DNA of 64,000 nucleotides, taken from Spirodela intermedia (lineage: Eukaryota; Streptophyta; Magnoliopsida; Alismatales; Araceae). Below the pieces are notes generated by a model that saw only the letters and a program-made list of their open reading frames with translations, did not search any database and had not been told where the DNA came from. Of this stretch, positions 24,348-36,480 are shown piece after piece (within the stretch, counting starts at the first letter, position 1; each line of letters begins with the position of its first letter). The stretch is from positions 4,342,221-4,406,220 of the forward strand of contig LR746270.1 of assembly GCA_902729315.2 (NCBI GenBank), written 5' to 3'. Made by a program: the position numbers and the translations under genes.

Positions 24348-25249
24348 CAGTAACAGCCGATCTTCGCCCACACGTCAGATCCTGCAGCGTCGTTAAAGGG
24401 CACGTTCGTGTCAGGCCTAATATCTAAATAAATGAGTGTTGCTGTAGTGATCGTCAACAACCCCTTCTTTCACAGTTTGGCCGAGGTTGCGTCTGTACCT
24501 TGTTGACTCTCTCGAATAACACTAGATTCTCCTGTTTTGAATCGCTCAGTACCCAGATCCAATTATCTTAGTCCAGATGTGTTTGAAATGGTTCCTCCCG
24601 GCGTATATGCCGAGATATGAGAAACGAATAACACTAGATGGTTTTCTTATGTAGTTAACATAAGTTTGAAGCCTATGCTAGCGTATGGTTAGAATTATGA
24701 AATATCTTAAAATTGAGAATATATGAATTTTGATATTTCTTATTTGAGTAGTTTATTTTCAAGATTACAAGAATATTTTAATATTGAGATGAGTTATGTC
24801 CGGCCAATACATGTAACCTTTTCCTTCATCGATTTTGTTAAGGGAGTTGGGTACTCCTCGTAGGTAAACCGGGCTGTCCTTCAATTGTTGAATGGTACCA
24901 CCAGCATGTTAAGGCCCGCAAGGTTCACTTGTTACCGAGTGCGCGAAATGATTAGGGGGGCCATGAGCCAAGCCCAAACTGCGCTTCCTCTCTAATCGGG
25001 AAAGGCACCCATGCCAAGCCGAAATGCGAGTCAGGCGAGGCCTTGGCTTGGGTAGGGTCTGGCCCAGAAGCTCGTCAAGTGTAGGCCTGCTTCAACGCTA
25101 CCATCTATCTCTCTCTCCCCCCTGGACCCCTTGAGAGGACGTCACTTGCCTAGGTTCTTCGGTTTCGATAGACTAGCTTACTCTGTGACTTGTTCGTAAG
25201 AAAAGGTTGTGGTTTTGAGAAGTTTACCGCGTTTTTATTCATCTACGTT

Positions 25250-25560
25250 GTGACAAGTCGTATGGCTATATTTTCTAATTTCCCTTTGATATCATGTCTT
25301 TTTCCTCTGCGGCTACGACCCCGCTAGGCATGTCTGTAATTACTCTGTGACTCTTCGGTTTTTATCCGTCTCACCCTTCGTAGAATCTTCCGCTAGGCAT
25401 GTGGGTGGGTGAGCCTGCCGAAGAAATCATAGGATCTGGCCTGAAATTTGAGATGCTACCATTATTCACGGTGGACCCGACTCTAACTTCAAAACAAACT
25501 GCTGATTTAGGGTCATGTCTGCCGACACCCTTTACGACAGTCGGTGTTCACTAATCCACG
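25250..25560. repeat. Dispersed repeat shared with 39.64-39.91 kb
   Basis: Blocks around GTGGGTGGGTGAGCCT, the CCATTATTCAC stretch and GGGTCA-GTCT occur in the same order at 39.64-39.91 kb, direct orientation. Shorter related blocks lie at 25.55-25.65, 26.40-26.52 and 39.92-40.0 kb. No coding frame is conserved. Confidence 0.6.
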
Positions 25561-26108
25561 GAGGTACGAGTGAAACTCGATGGTGAACAATCTTCCCGTT
25601 ATTGACCTTGCCTAACTCTGTGAACAAGAAAAGATGATATATTGATTTCGATAGTACTAAAGACTTTAGAAAATGCAACATTTTGAGGACTGGGAGCGAG
25701 AGAGCGAGAGTGCGAGAGTGACTGGGAGCGTAAACCCTAGCGATGTCCTTACAATATTTTGAGGACTTGTTTAATCCACCCAGCACAATATCAGCTCGGT
25801 CAAAATGTCAGGACGGCTGGGGCTCTCATCCATTCAGCCTCATCAGTAGGTCACTGTTACTATAGCTTCTCATTGGTCAGCTTAACCTCCTTTTGACGGT
25901 CGAAGTCGACACTGACGCAACAGCACGTATCGATGCGATTATCCTGGCACGCTGACTGTCGGCCTACGCCTGTTATCCGATGGTATTGTTGATATGGACA
26001 TCGTCCTCATCTTGCGTTCAGTTCTGTTAACCTGTTGAAACGTTAAAACATAGTCGAGCCGGCCGTGTGCTAGCGGTTTTTCTGTAAATAATCGATGTCG
26101 TATTCCCC

Positions 26109-26111
<3 letters not shown>

Positions 26112-26160
<49 letters not shown>
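26112..26160 (+). repeat. (CT)n microsatellite
   Basis: About 49 bases of uninterrupted CT lie directly before a decayed defensin-like signal exon. CT tracts also precede the signal exons at 6.1, 35.3 and 38.4 kb. Confidence 0.95.
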
Positions 26161-26163
<3 letters not shown>

Positions 26164-26192
26164 CTCTTCTTTAGACTAGGCTTTCCCCATCG

Positions 26193-26258
26193 TTAGCTTC
26201 CAAGTATTCCCGCTCATCGCCCTGTTACTCATAGTCCCCACCCTGCTAATTACCACAA
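26193..26258 (+). pseudogene. Relic of a defensin-like signal-peptide exon
   Basis: The segment aligns with the other signal exons, codes a hydrophobic run (PLIALLLIVPTLLITT) and ends at a GTAAGC donor in the same phase. A deletion removed the region of the start codon and no in-frame ATG is present. No cysteine exon was found downstream. Confidence 0.6.
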
Positions 26259-26659
26259 GTAAGCATCCACATCATTTTTGTCAAGAGCCTATCTGCCAAG
26301 AAGCTATTCGTTGATTTCGTTCCCAAGTGCACTTGTCTTTCGCAGCATACATAACTCCCGCCTTGGAAATAACTGACGTGTAAGGGCCAGGTCAATGGAC
26401 TCCATTAACTCAAGTCACCGGCTCATCCACGGTAACACTAATGAAACTTGAATGGGCACAATCCTCCCGTGATGACTTGACGTGAAGTATTGAAGAAGAA
26501 AAGACATTTCTGACTTTGACTTACACGAACCAACGACGAAGAAAACGAAGGTGAAATCAACGTGAGAGGCCCCCCCGAAGAAGACCCCGTTGTGGGGTTG
26601 TATTCAAGTTTTAGGAATTGTCCTTTATCAGCTCCGCCAAAATGTCAACAATGCCAGCT

Positions 26660-28020
26660 GACCTTACCGTCAGACCAGATTAGCGCCCCTTCAATGGCCA
26701 AATGGACCTTGAGGCAACAGCTGGCGGAGTCGTGACCTCGAAGGTTTCTGGAGATAATGTTGTTCTCTGTGCCAATGAGCCTCAAGTCTGTTAAACCTGG
26801 ACATGGATGGTCTCTGGGACCATAAAGCCCAAACCCCTTCCTTCCTTTCATGGCTCCCTCTCCTGCATACCCCATTCTCTCCCCTTACCAAGAAACGCTT
26901 TCATTCCCCTCTCTCCTTCTCCCTCAACCAATCTCTCCATGCCCATTCTGGCCTCAGGTTGATGTTATGGCTATCAGGAATTGATATCCCTCGGAAGCGT
27001 CGTTCACAACGTCAGTACAGGTTTCCACTCAAAAATACTCATTAAACTAGGCTATGTACGATCAAAATATTCAAGAAGAAAAAGAATAAAAAAAACAAGA
27101 AGAAGTTGAAGTTATTATACGCACCAAGTTGACGTTAATTGCTCACGCGTTGAGTCAGCCCATCCTTTTAAAGGGTGTAACCCTCGTGAAGTCTGCTGTC
27201 AGATTTCGATACCACACATCGGCCAAACTAGCTTCCTTCTGCATGCGGACAGTACAGAGATATCAAGTCTGTAATCCGGCGAGGGTCCTGCAAGCAGGGG
27301 GCTGTAAGTCAGTAAACATTATCGAGATTTCACAAAATTTGGAACTAGAAACCAATATCGACGCGTTTATTTCCCGCCTGGAACTGGCAACCCTCATAAG
27401 AACCGCTGCGGTCACGCCAATCATAAGTTCAATTGACGGGCAAAGTATTAATGGAACTTGATCATCATGTCCCGCTACGTTTGGGTTTCCCTATGGCCAA
27501 AAATAAAGGTATGAACATAAAATTAATGAGAAAAGTTCTTTAATTGGCGTCCCCTTTCAAGGCCGGTCGAATATTTTAGGATAGGAACATAAAATTTCAC
27601 AAGATCTCTAGAATTTAGAACTTTAGTAACCTGAAATATTTTCATCAGTATATAGACTGAAGAGAGGGAGAGAGAAGGCGTGGGGGGGAGCGGGGGGCGC
27701 GGAGGGATCCTGAGCAGCGAACGTGCACCTCAGTAAGACTCAGATGCCAATCTCGTGTTCGAATCTCAATACGCATCTATTTGGCCAAATGCAAGCATTG
27801 GATCAAACTGTGAACGTGGAGCTGTCGGGTTTCCCTCATAGCTGCCCGACTGACGCGAAGATCACTGGCATGTATCCCCCTTCGACATCTGTGCTTCAGG
27901 ACCTCAAAGGGTCTTGAAACAGTATTACGGATAAACATTTGCACCAACTGGCATCGACGTACCGAGAACCTAGATGCGACCAAGCCTATAATAATCCGTT
28001 CTTCTCCCTACACAAGTCGA
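26660..28020. other. Intergenic stretch with duplicated fragments, no gene seen
   Basis: Open frames at 26803-27045 and 27129-27461 have no recognisable domain. Part of the latter derives from the flank repeat seen near 1.3 kb. About 27.80-28.04 kb resembles the upstream region of the 24-kb defensin-like gene. Confidence 0.45.
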
Positions 28021-28075
28021 GCCCTTGCCAGCCTCCTCCCCTCGCCACTCTCGCTCTTCATTGCCTGCTTCGCCC

Positions 28076-28795
28076 ATGGCTCCCGTCCGCGTACTGGCCA
28101 CCATCCACCTGATCGTCATGCTCCTTCCGCTGTTTGCCACCGCCAGTACTCCACTTGTCTATCCACGCTGACCACCCTCAACTGATGACTTGCGTGCGTT
28201 GAGCGAGAGACAATGTGATTTCGAGTTGAACGATTTGATTGTTTTCCTTTATATCAAAGCTCCAATATCTTGGCCTCAATTATTTTTATTCCATTTGTGT
28301 TGTTAACAAGACAGAACGTAGAAGAATCACGAAACACCGCACTCATTCGTCTACGATTGCGACATGACAAAGTATTCTAACACACGTTGAGAGAACTAAA
28401 CATGAATTAGTCGGTTTTGAATGGGACGATGCTATTCTTTAGAAGGATTATAATCTCCACTCTCTTATCCATAACTATTATGTTTCCATTTATATTATTT
28501 TTGAAGAATTACTGAGCCTCTACTTTTTCCGTTGAACCCTTACGTAGCTTCCCTAGACTATGCCGTCTCACTAATCTTTCCGTGTATGTAGATGCTGCTC
28601 GGGACGTTGGGCAAAAAGTGGAGGCGTCCCAGATAAGATGAGTCTGTAGTTCGCCGAGCTGCAGGTTCAGGTGGCGCTGCAGGAGCCTTTCGAATTGTTC
28701 AATAATCTGCAGGACGAAAGGTTTCGTCCGGGGCAAGTGCCGCGGGCATCATTTTCTGTCGCTGCTACTGCATCAAGCCATGCCCAAAGCAGTAG
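28076..28795 (+). pseudogene. Decayed defensin-like gene (right-arm copy)
   Basis: Exon 1 (28076-28145, 70 nt) has an ATG and an intact signal peptide beginning MAPVRVLATIHLIVML. Exon 2 (28592-28795) follows a GTAG acceptor. It carries an in-frame TGA at 28639-28641, just before Cys1, and one extra base between about 28740 and 28760 that shifts the frame before Cys6. Read across these two breaks, the eight cysteines follow the classical 10-5-3-9-x-1-3 spacing with an additional cysteine in the first loop. The TATA region seen in the 24-kb relative is mutated here. It is less decayed than its partner at 12162-12881. Confidence 0.85.
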
Positions 28796-29152
28796 TCATC
28801 GGTCATGGATGGCTGGCAGGCTCCTGAACGCTGTTCCTGGTGTGGCTTGGTTGTTGTCTGGTGAGGGGGTCCGTCTGTAGCTTGCTTAAGAACCAAATAA
28901 GTGACTGTTGCTGTAATCAACCACTTCGGGTTGTTTTTACACCTTCTTCATCCTCAACCTCTCGTGCTTGACTGGTCACGAGTTATCAGTTGTGTCTTAT
29001 GATTCCATGGAATAAGACCAGCTATCACTATTACAATAAATTCCTTTGTTTTCTCTAGCTCAGTTGTTCTTCTCATCTTTCCATGCATTGATACAAGAAG
29101 TCAAGTAGAATCAGTGGGCTCCATCCCCACGAATATAGATTGACATTGGTAT

Positions 29153-29776
29153 ATCTGTGTAGGAATAAATATGTAAGCACATGATCATAATAATAGTAGA
29201 AACTCAATGTATGAATATTAGTGAGAGTAAAATAGAAGATAAATTATCAAATTATTAGGAGTCCTGATGAGAATGAGACTTTCATTACATATATCTAATC
29301 TACGTCTCAATGCCCTTGAGACAACTCACACACTAGAGAATTAGCAATGGACTCGTATCTCCTTCTATAAGAACTTCACTTGCAATAGAAGGAAAAAGAG
29401 AGATCAAGAAAGAGGAAGAGGGTTGATAGAGAAAGAGAAATAGAACAAAAGGAAAGAAAGATTATCGTCGTCTGTCATACTCATAACAGAGAAAATATAT
29501 GCCCTATTTATAGAAAAAGGGAAAAGATATCTGGCCCCCCAAAAAGAGACAATCTCAACCTACATGCGGATAGGCCCACACATCTCAAAGGTAATGGCTT
29601 CAACCACCCTCGTTTCCTACTCTCTCTCCCTACACAACCCTTGAACAGGTCAATATGGATAAGATGACAACTGTGAAACCATCCCTCACTTCTCGCACAT
29701 CCCTTGAATGGGTCAGATGGTAGTAGACTCCTTGCACATCTTCCAAGTATGATGGGCTAACACCTCCAACAATATA
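29153..29776 (-). mobile_element. Solo LTR, right-arm copy
   Basis: The element spans 29158-29771 (reverse orientation, TGTAGG...CCAACA on the plus strand) and matches 11196-11803. Its flanks are ATCTG and ATATA, which are diverged from the perfect TAGAT/ATCTA duplication of the left arm. It is therefore the same insertion, older than the arm duplication, with mutated target repeats. Confidence 0.85.
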
Positions 29777-31631
29777 TCAACATATATTCCACTAAAATAT
29801 TGCCATGGGAGCTAACTATGGAGTTAAAAAAATGTTTGAAACTGATATTCCCTAAGGATGTCAATCAATAAATTTATATGCTTCAACACTTAGTCTTGAA
29901 ATAAAGGTATAAAAGGGCAGGATTAACCAATGCCCTCTGCTGCTTAGCCTAGTTTAGATGAACGCTCTTTGTAGGTTGCACCAACATTAGAACCTTGAAA
30001 GCATACATGAGTCTGAAACTCTAATAATTGTTAAATAAATGTAATCATGCCGGCATAATACTACCCATTATGATTGGGCTCAAAAGGGCCAAAATCAAGT
30101 TTCCAAAAGACAGGTGAAAGTAGATAGACTTCCTAGAATGGTTTTGATGATGATGAACCCACGGTTGACATATTTGATCATAAATTAGTTGTCATGTTTC
30201 AATACATAAGAATTTATAATATTTATAGTGAAACCTTCTAAATGAATTTTGAAATTGGTGTAACCTCATATTGAACCTCAAGAATGGTGAGAACTAATTT
30301 TAATTGGTTTTAATTCTTTTAAAATGAAAACGAGTCAAAGGAAAAGAAGAAAAGCCAAATAGGATAAGGTTAATGATAAAACCGTCTCTTCATTACTTAT
30401 CAGCCTCCTTTACCAATTAACTTTGTATGTTTATTTCTTTGAATATCTTCAGATAAGATGGAAGGTTATAATGAAGAGATGTTTAAATCACAAATCGAAG
30501 AAAATAGTTTAGAAATTGTGACATAGAAAGATGGGAAGGGTAATTTTCAATAGAGTAGATTCTATTAACTTGGAGAATGTTTTGAAATATTTGAAGTAAA
30601 GATCCGAAATAAATTGAAAATAAGTGAACTGCAAGCCTACCCTAGTTATAAATCAAAGATAAACTAAAATAAATAAATTCCTAAAAAAAAAAACTATCAT
30701 TAGCCTCTATTAATAGTTGAGAGGACCTTCCTCCAATCATATGAAATGTGGTAAATTTAGCTCACATCCACAAATGCCATTAACCTCTATTAATAGTTGA
30801 GAAGTCAACATAGTTCTCATCAAACATTGCTATACATAAACAATCAGGAAAACGTTAGGAAGGGAGGTTAGGAAGGTTCACACCATGAACTAGTAACCAA
30901 ATATTTTAGAGGATTCAACTTTTATTTCGACATATGTCACTTAGTCTATATTTTGAATCCATGACGTGATTTGAAGATGATCATCAGAATCTCATGTAAT
31001 CTCTTTAATAAGACTGACAACAATGTTTCTCATTGAAAATCCTAAGATAATTCGAGTATATCCTGAAATTTACTCTGACATTTTCGCCTAAAATATTTTC
31101 TGATGTTGAATATTAAATATTACTCATCATAAAGGACACAAATAGAAGACTACCTAAATGTATGAGTAAAATGTGTATCAAAAACTTCATATGAAATAGG
31201 ATTTGATAATTTTAACAATTTATTATGATTTGGTGGACTGCTTCAATATTATATCAGGGTTGCACCTACCCTAAACAATATGAAAGTAGACCTTACACCA
31301 AGAGAAAAGAACCTTGGGGAAGTGGTCAAGGATAATGATTAACAGAGATGATCGAGAGATAGATATTGACATGGAGAGGAAACTGATACAGGGGTACATC
31401 TTCAAGACTTTTATGACATGAAAGAGGGACAGAGCCACCAATATTAAACACAAACTTGACAAAATTGGAGCCTTAATTATGGATTCAATCACAATGTGTT
31501 CAACCCATAGTAATTTACAAAAATGTCCTCCGACATAATCTAAAAGAGTTGAGATTTTGGAGATTCTCACTCTTATTTGTTGGAATGGTGTGTGGCCCAA
31601 TTGGCATAAGGTATGACCATATCTCAACAAT

Positions 31632-33315
31632 GTCCTATGGTAAAGCTAGATTTTTGTGTTTTAATTAGTTTTATTATTTTATTTTTGTGTTAACTTGTAA
31701 AATAATTATAATAATATATTGATAAATTTGGAAGTCTAAAGTTAAGATAGGGTAATTTTTTATTTTAAAAAATATAAAGATAAAATAAAAATATATCATC
31801 ACTTATTGGCAAGTCGACACTCGACAATTGACCCAAAGAGGCACTACAATCGAGTGGGTGGACCCAAACTGAGGGAACCACAAGTGGCTAAGGGCTCACT
31901 TCACACATGTGTGCATCACTTGCATCTTGAGGGCCAACCAATTGTGGAGCAAAGAGCGTCGTACATACATGTGCATGCAAAGATGAACCACCTATTACCT
32001 TCTCCCAAGATAGTCCTAGGTATTATTTTATTCGAGAGAAGAGGTCTCTCTACACATAAAACCAAACTTTTATATACATTGAGCTCAGTTATTTAAAAGG
32101 TCCCAATTTGGGACTAAATCTCATTTGTTTTAAGGCAACAGTCTAGAGCGCAATGTGATCCAACAATGCTCAACAAGCCACGTTACCAGATACAGGAGAT
32201 CCCACAACAAGTAGACTGCCATGATACCAAAAGCATAAATCAATCCATCAACTATTTGTGAATCCTATGTCACTCAACATGCACATAACTAGAAATGGTG
32301 ATCCAATGATGAGCAAAGCATCATGGTACCATGCACTTAAATTTTTGGCTAGCAACGGTTCATGGCAGGTTAATCCTACCTCACTTAGCGCATCACACAA
32401 TCAAGCATATACGATCTAGTGGCATGCAAAGCGTCATGATACTGGAAACTTAAGTTCTCACATATATCACCATGAGAGATATAAATATAATAATTGATTA
32501 TTGTCTAGTAAAATAAATATTATCAATTATCTTTAAAAACCTGATGGTAGTCATAAATATGGTATCTATTCTTTCCTCCTTTTGCACAATCAACACCTCT
32601 AGCAATTGACAAGCTTGTTTCTTCCTCCCCCGACTATGCTCAAGGCCTCCAATGAGTAGTCAGCTCTTCCTTTCTTCCCTCAAACGATAGTGATAACGTG
32701 ACCGACCCTTCTTTTTGATAAATCTCTTTAACAAGTAGTACAACATTTCCTAACAATACTTCTCTAACTTCTAGCATGGTGTGACACATTTGGACAAAAT
32801 CAAGCCGCCACACCAATATCTTCAATTGCCTAGGAGGTAAACTAAACTTGGGCAATGATTTATTTCCTACTTTTTTCATTTATTTACATACTTTTAGTAT
32901 TTATTTACATTTGATGACAAGTTATTTTCGTTTCATGTATGTTTCAATTGAAATGAGTAAAACTAATTTCAATCTTGATGAATGATCTTTGTTTCTTTTC
33001 TGAATCCTTCAAAACTTATCTAAGATCAAGCAAAGATCGTAACCAGCTTATTTTATACTGCTTTTCACAGTTGAATCTCAAAGTATTTATGTTCCCAATA
33101 TTCTATGAATAACATGTATTTTTCTATTTTTGAATGTGAAATCAACAAGATTAAAGGCTGATTAATGATTGTTGAACTATTGAAACAAGGTGGAGACATT
33201 CACTACTGGCCTCATGTGATGTGTGTGAATTATCAAGTACACATTCACTTGAGAATCATGGTCACTATGAAAATGGGTTGATCGTATTTTTTTCTCTTTT
33301 TATTATCATCTTGTT

Positions 33316-33391
<76 letters not shown>

Positions 33392-33714
33392 ACTCACTCA
33401 CTCACTCACTCTCTCTCGATCAATCTCCCTCTTTTTATCCTCCTCTCCTTCATGAGAGATCTCTTCTCTCACTTTTCCTCTTTTCTTTCTCTACTTCCCT
33501 TCCTTTATTCTTCTCACATCACCCTTCTGTTTTATTATTTCTGTTAAATAGTGACAAAATATTAAAAATGTTACATAGTGATTAATCAATCTCTTTGTGT
33601 TTAACATGAGACTTACATCTATAGTAATATTTTACTAAGTCTAAGTTATAAATATTATGAGATAATAGGTATTTAAACACAACGAAAAGTACACATCATC
33701 TTTTTGTCACCCCT
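31632..33714. other. Right-arm-specific insertion of about 2.1 kb
   Basis: It interrupts sequence that is continuous at about 7810-7835 in the left arm. It contains AT-rich DNA, short frames without a known domain (31806-32096 + and 32640-32879 -) and a long CT/CACT microsatellite. Clear terminal repeats or a target duplication were not found, so the type of element is unknown. Confidence 0.5.
33319..33410 (+). repeat. (CT)n followed by (CACT)n microsatellite
   Basis: There are about 68 bases of CT repeats and then about 24 bases of CACT repeats, inside the right-arm-specific insertion. The Leu/Ser-rich frame over it is a product of the repeat. Confidence 0.95.
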
Positions 33715-33734
33715 CACTAAGATCTTAGCCTTAT

Positions 33735-35230
33735 TTCAAGATTAAATATTTTGTGCTTCATCTTAGACTTCTTTAGAGTAACAACTAATTTAGCTGTGAA
33801 AGCCACTCAATTAATCACGCATTGATTCTAAGTTATAAGGATAAATAATGTGCTCAGAATTTGAGTAGTAGATACATTAATAACAAGTCTGATGATCAAA
33901 ACTTTTAGTCACATGGAGAACAATTTTTTTCTCTGAGGCCATTGGCTCCCTTGAGACCTCCGCATAGGGGGCACTGCCCCTTGGCCCACTATTAACTGCC
34001 ATGGATTTGGAACCACGTACACACTAAAAAGTCCCTTGGAGCCCATTAGGAACTGATAGATCATTCCCAACAACTCCAATAATTTGAGCTTCTTCTAACG
34101 TTCTCAAAAAATCATTCATCTAAATGTGACATGTAAGTCAGGTTGGGATTACATGATTAAGAGCTATAGTACTGTTACGTAGGCACAATGTCAATTAATA
34201 CATATCCATATAGACAGATATCCTCCTAGTTGGCACCCAGTGCACTCCCTCATAGCATATTGTTTCCTAACATCATACATTGCCAGCTCATCCCATACCT
34301 CCGTGTTAGGTTCAATTCCTCCGATTTATTTCTATCTGCCACATCTCTGTCATAACCATCCGCACTGAATCACTGCTAATCCAGTCATTAGCAACTGGTC
34401 CTCGTGTCAAGAAGACGAAAAATTGCTGTTTTGGGATCGGTCGTTTCGCTTATATCCTTTTTATTATTATTTTTCCCTCAATTACAATTTCTCTGGGATT
34501 GGTCGATATGCCCAATCAGATCCATATCCGGATCGGATTGTTGCCCGATATGGGCCCCTTACCTGATGTTCCTTGTCCCTCCCGAGTGACGATCAAGCCC
34601 CTCTTTCCTACCAAAGCGGCTCCTGCTGAGGATGTGCCGGGCTAGGCCGACCCAGGCTTAGGAGGATCTGCCCAGAGCCCCATGTATTCACGCCGAACCA
34701 TACGTCAGCGCAAAAAAAAATGGCAAATTTAGGAATTTAGTTCATCCTAGTAGAGATATCCTCATTCTAAATTTGACTAGTCACAATAGTACTTTAGAAT
34801 CTCGAGTCTGCACAATCTTCCTTTCACTGTCATTGACTTAGATGCCACGAAGAATAAAAATACAGATGCAGAAGTCGGGGAGGAGACAATAGAAAATACA
34901 GATGGACTGAGGTGTAGGGGAACGGTAAAGTCGTCCTCAATTTTGAGTACTTATCTATCCACATAGCACTAAATGAGTCTAATCAAAATGTCAATACGGG
35001 CTGGCCTTATCCATGTATCGGATTCTATTGTTCACCGGCACTCTAGCTGCCCATTGGCTAGACTCGATGACCGCAGTACCGGCGTGGTGCCGCCGGGCGA
35101 ATTGACCATTACCCTAGGCTGCTATCAACGTTAATGCCGACGACGTAGATTAAGTGACATCTTCCATAAAACCATCAATAAGGCGTCCTCAAGATGATCA
35201 AACGGCGCATGTTGAAGTGTAATACATCTG
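33735..35230. repeat. Duplicated upstream flank, right arm
   Basis: Reverse-complement match to about 6250-7800. The frame 34404-34589 (+) corresponds to part of 6879-7238 (-) and has no recognisable function. No gene is supported. Confidence 0.65.
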
Positions 35231-35240
35231 TTCTTCAGTC

Positions 35241-35247
35241 TATATAA
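35241..35247 (+). promoter_or_regulatory. TATA box of the 35-kb defensin-like gene
   Basis: TATATAA lies 93 bases before the signal-exon ATG, followed by a CT-rich 5' leader. It is conserved in the left-arm copy. Confidence 0.65.
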
Positions 35248-35339
35248 TAGGTGCCCCAGCATGTCCACTCTCTTCATCCCATCTCTCTCTCTCCCTCTCT
35301 CTCTCCATCATCATCGGCTTCCTCAAGCTCGCTTTGCGC

Positions 35340-35852
35340 ATGGCTCGTGTCCAAGTGTTCCCCATCGTCTTCCTGCTCGTTATGGTCATCTCGCTGCTCA
35401 GTACCACAAGTAATCCTCCACTCCATCCATTGGGGACCACTCGGGAGTAATTTCGTATATCTAGGATTTTAGCATATTAGAATAATCTTTGGTACTTGAA
35501 CTAAACTAAATCTGTGCGTACACGGTTCTTCCATATTTTGAATTGATCATTTGACATGTAACTAATGGTCCTCAAATAAAGCATAATGTTAATAATATCG
35601 CTATCTGCGCCGATGGGGTTCATAAAAGTTCGTATGATGGCTTGACACTAATTTTTTACCGTTGACGTAGGTTCTGCTCGAGAGTTATCGCAGATTGTGG
35701 AAGCAGCCCAGAGGCTCTGCAGCCGGCGCATAGGGTTCTGCATAATTGATCGGACATGCATACAGAGGTGCAGAAGTTTGGGTTACCTTAAGGGAGATTG
35801 CCGGGGCATTTTTCCCCGTCGATGCATCTGTTACAAGCGATGCCCAGTCTAG
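35340..35852 (+). CDS. Plant defensin-like secreted peptide (complete)
   Basis: Exon 1 (35340-35409) codes a 23-residue signal peptide beginning MARVQVFPIVFLLVMV. The GTAATC donor and GTAG acceptor give a phase-1 intron (35410-35670). Exon 2 (35671-35852) completes an 83-residue precursor ending TAG. After a pro-segment of about 16 residues the core has eight cysteines with spacings of 6, 5, 3, 9, 7, 1 and 3, and the gamma-core GDCRGIFPRRC. The order and the C-x-C and C-x3-C pairs are those of plant defensins, which fold as a cysteine-stabilised alpha-beta motif and are secreted. The first loop is shorter than the usual 10. The core is strongly basic (many Arg and Lys), which suits an antimicrobial peptide, but a signalling role cannot be excluded. 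Confidence 0.85.
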
Positions 35853-35929
35853 TCAGTGGCCAGGGCTGACTGGCAACCCCCCTCATCTCTGTTCCCGGTA
35901 TGGCTTGCTCGTTGCCTGGTGAGGATGGG

Positions 35930-36480
35930 AGCTCAGTGGTTCCGTCTGTAGCGTCCTCGAGAACTAAATAAGCGTGTTGTTGTAATCAACAACCTCGTGT
36001 TGTATGCGTCATCTTCCTCCTCTATAGTCTCCTTTGTCGGTGACATGTCGTCGGTCGAGTCTTGAGTCTGTGGAATAAGTTTCTTTGCTTTAAAATCTCT
36101 GTCGTTCGTCAAAGCGTCTCCTATCTTGATACATGAAATCGTGTAGAAGCAGTGGGCTTTATCCTCAAGGGGATAGAACGTTGTTGGACTATGGTTCAAA
36201 ATAAAACTAAAAATTAAGCTTAAAAACCATGTTAGCCGGCGATTTCATTTACCTGGACAAAAACAGGTAAGGATGTGAAGGGGCAGAACAAGCTCCAAGT
36301 CCTGCCTGGCCCAGGCCAACGGACTGGAGACGCCCGGCGCTTGGGGGTTGCCGGGAGCTTTAAGATCTTAAAATTATCTATTCCTCTAATACCATCAGTG
36401 TGCGATAAATAGAATCGTAGGGGCATCATAAATCCCATTTAGATCAGTCCCAGTTTGGGCTGGACTCGATAAATAGACTC
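35930..36480. repeat. Conserved 3' flank module (copy in the right arm)
   Basis: Reverse match to 4980-5545 and direct match to about 18.6-19.02 kb. It includes the AATAAGCGTGTTGTTGTAAT-type segment found after most defensin-like genes here, probably part of the 3' UTR. Confidence 0.65.

Noticed and set aside
27129-27461. 110-codon frame with normal-looking composition
   Set aside because: Part derives from the duplicated flank seen near 1.3 kb. No homologous frame exists in the other copies and no domain is recognisable.
33221-33547. Leu/Ser-repeat open frame
   Set aside because: A direct translation of a CT microsatellite inside an insertion. No protein signal outside the repeat.
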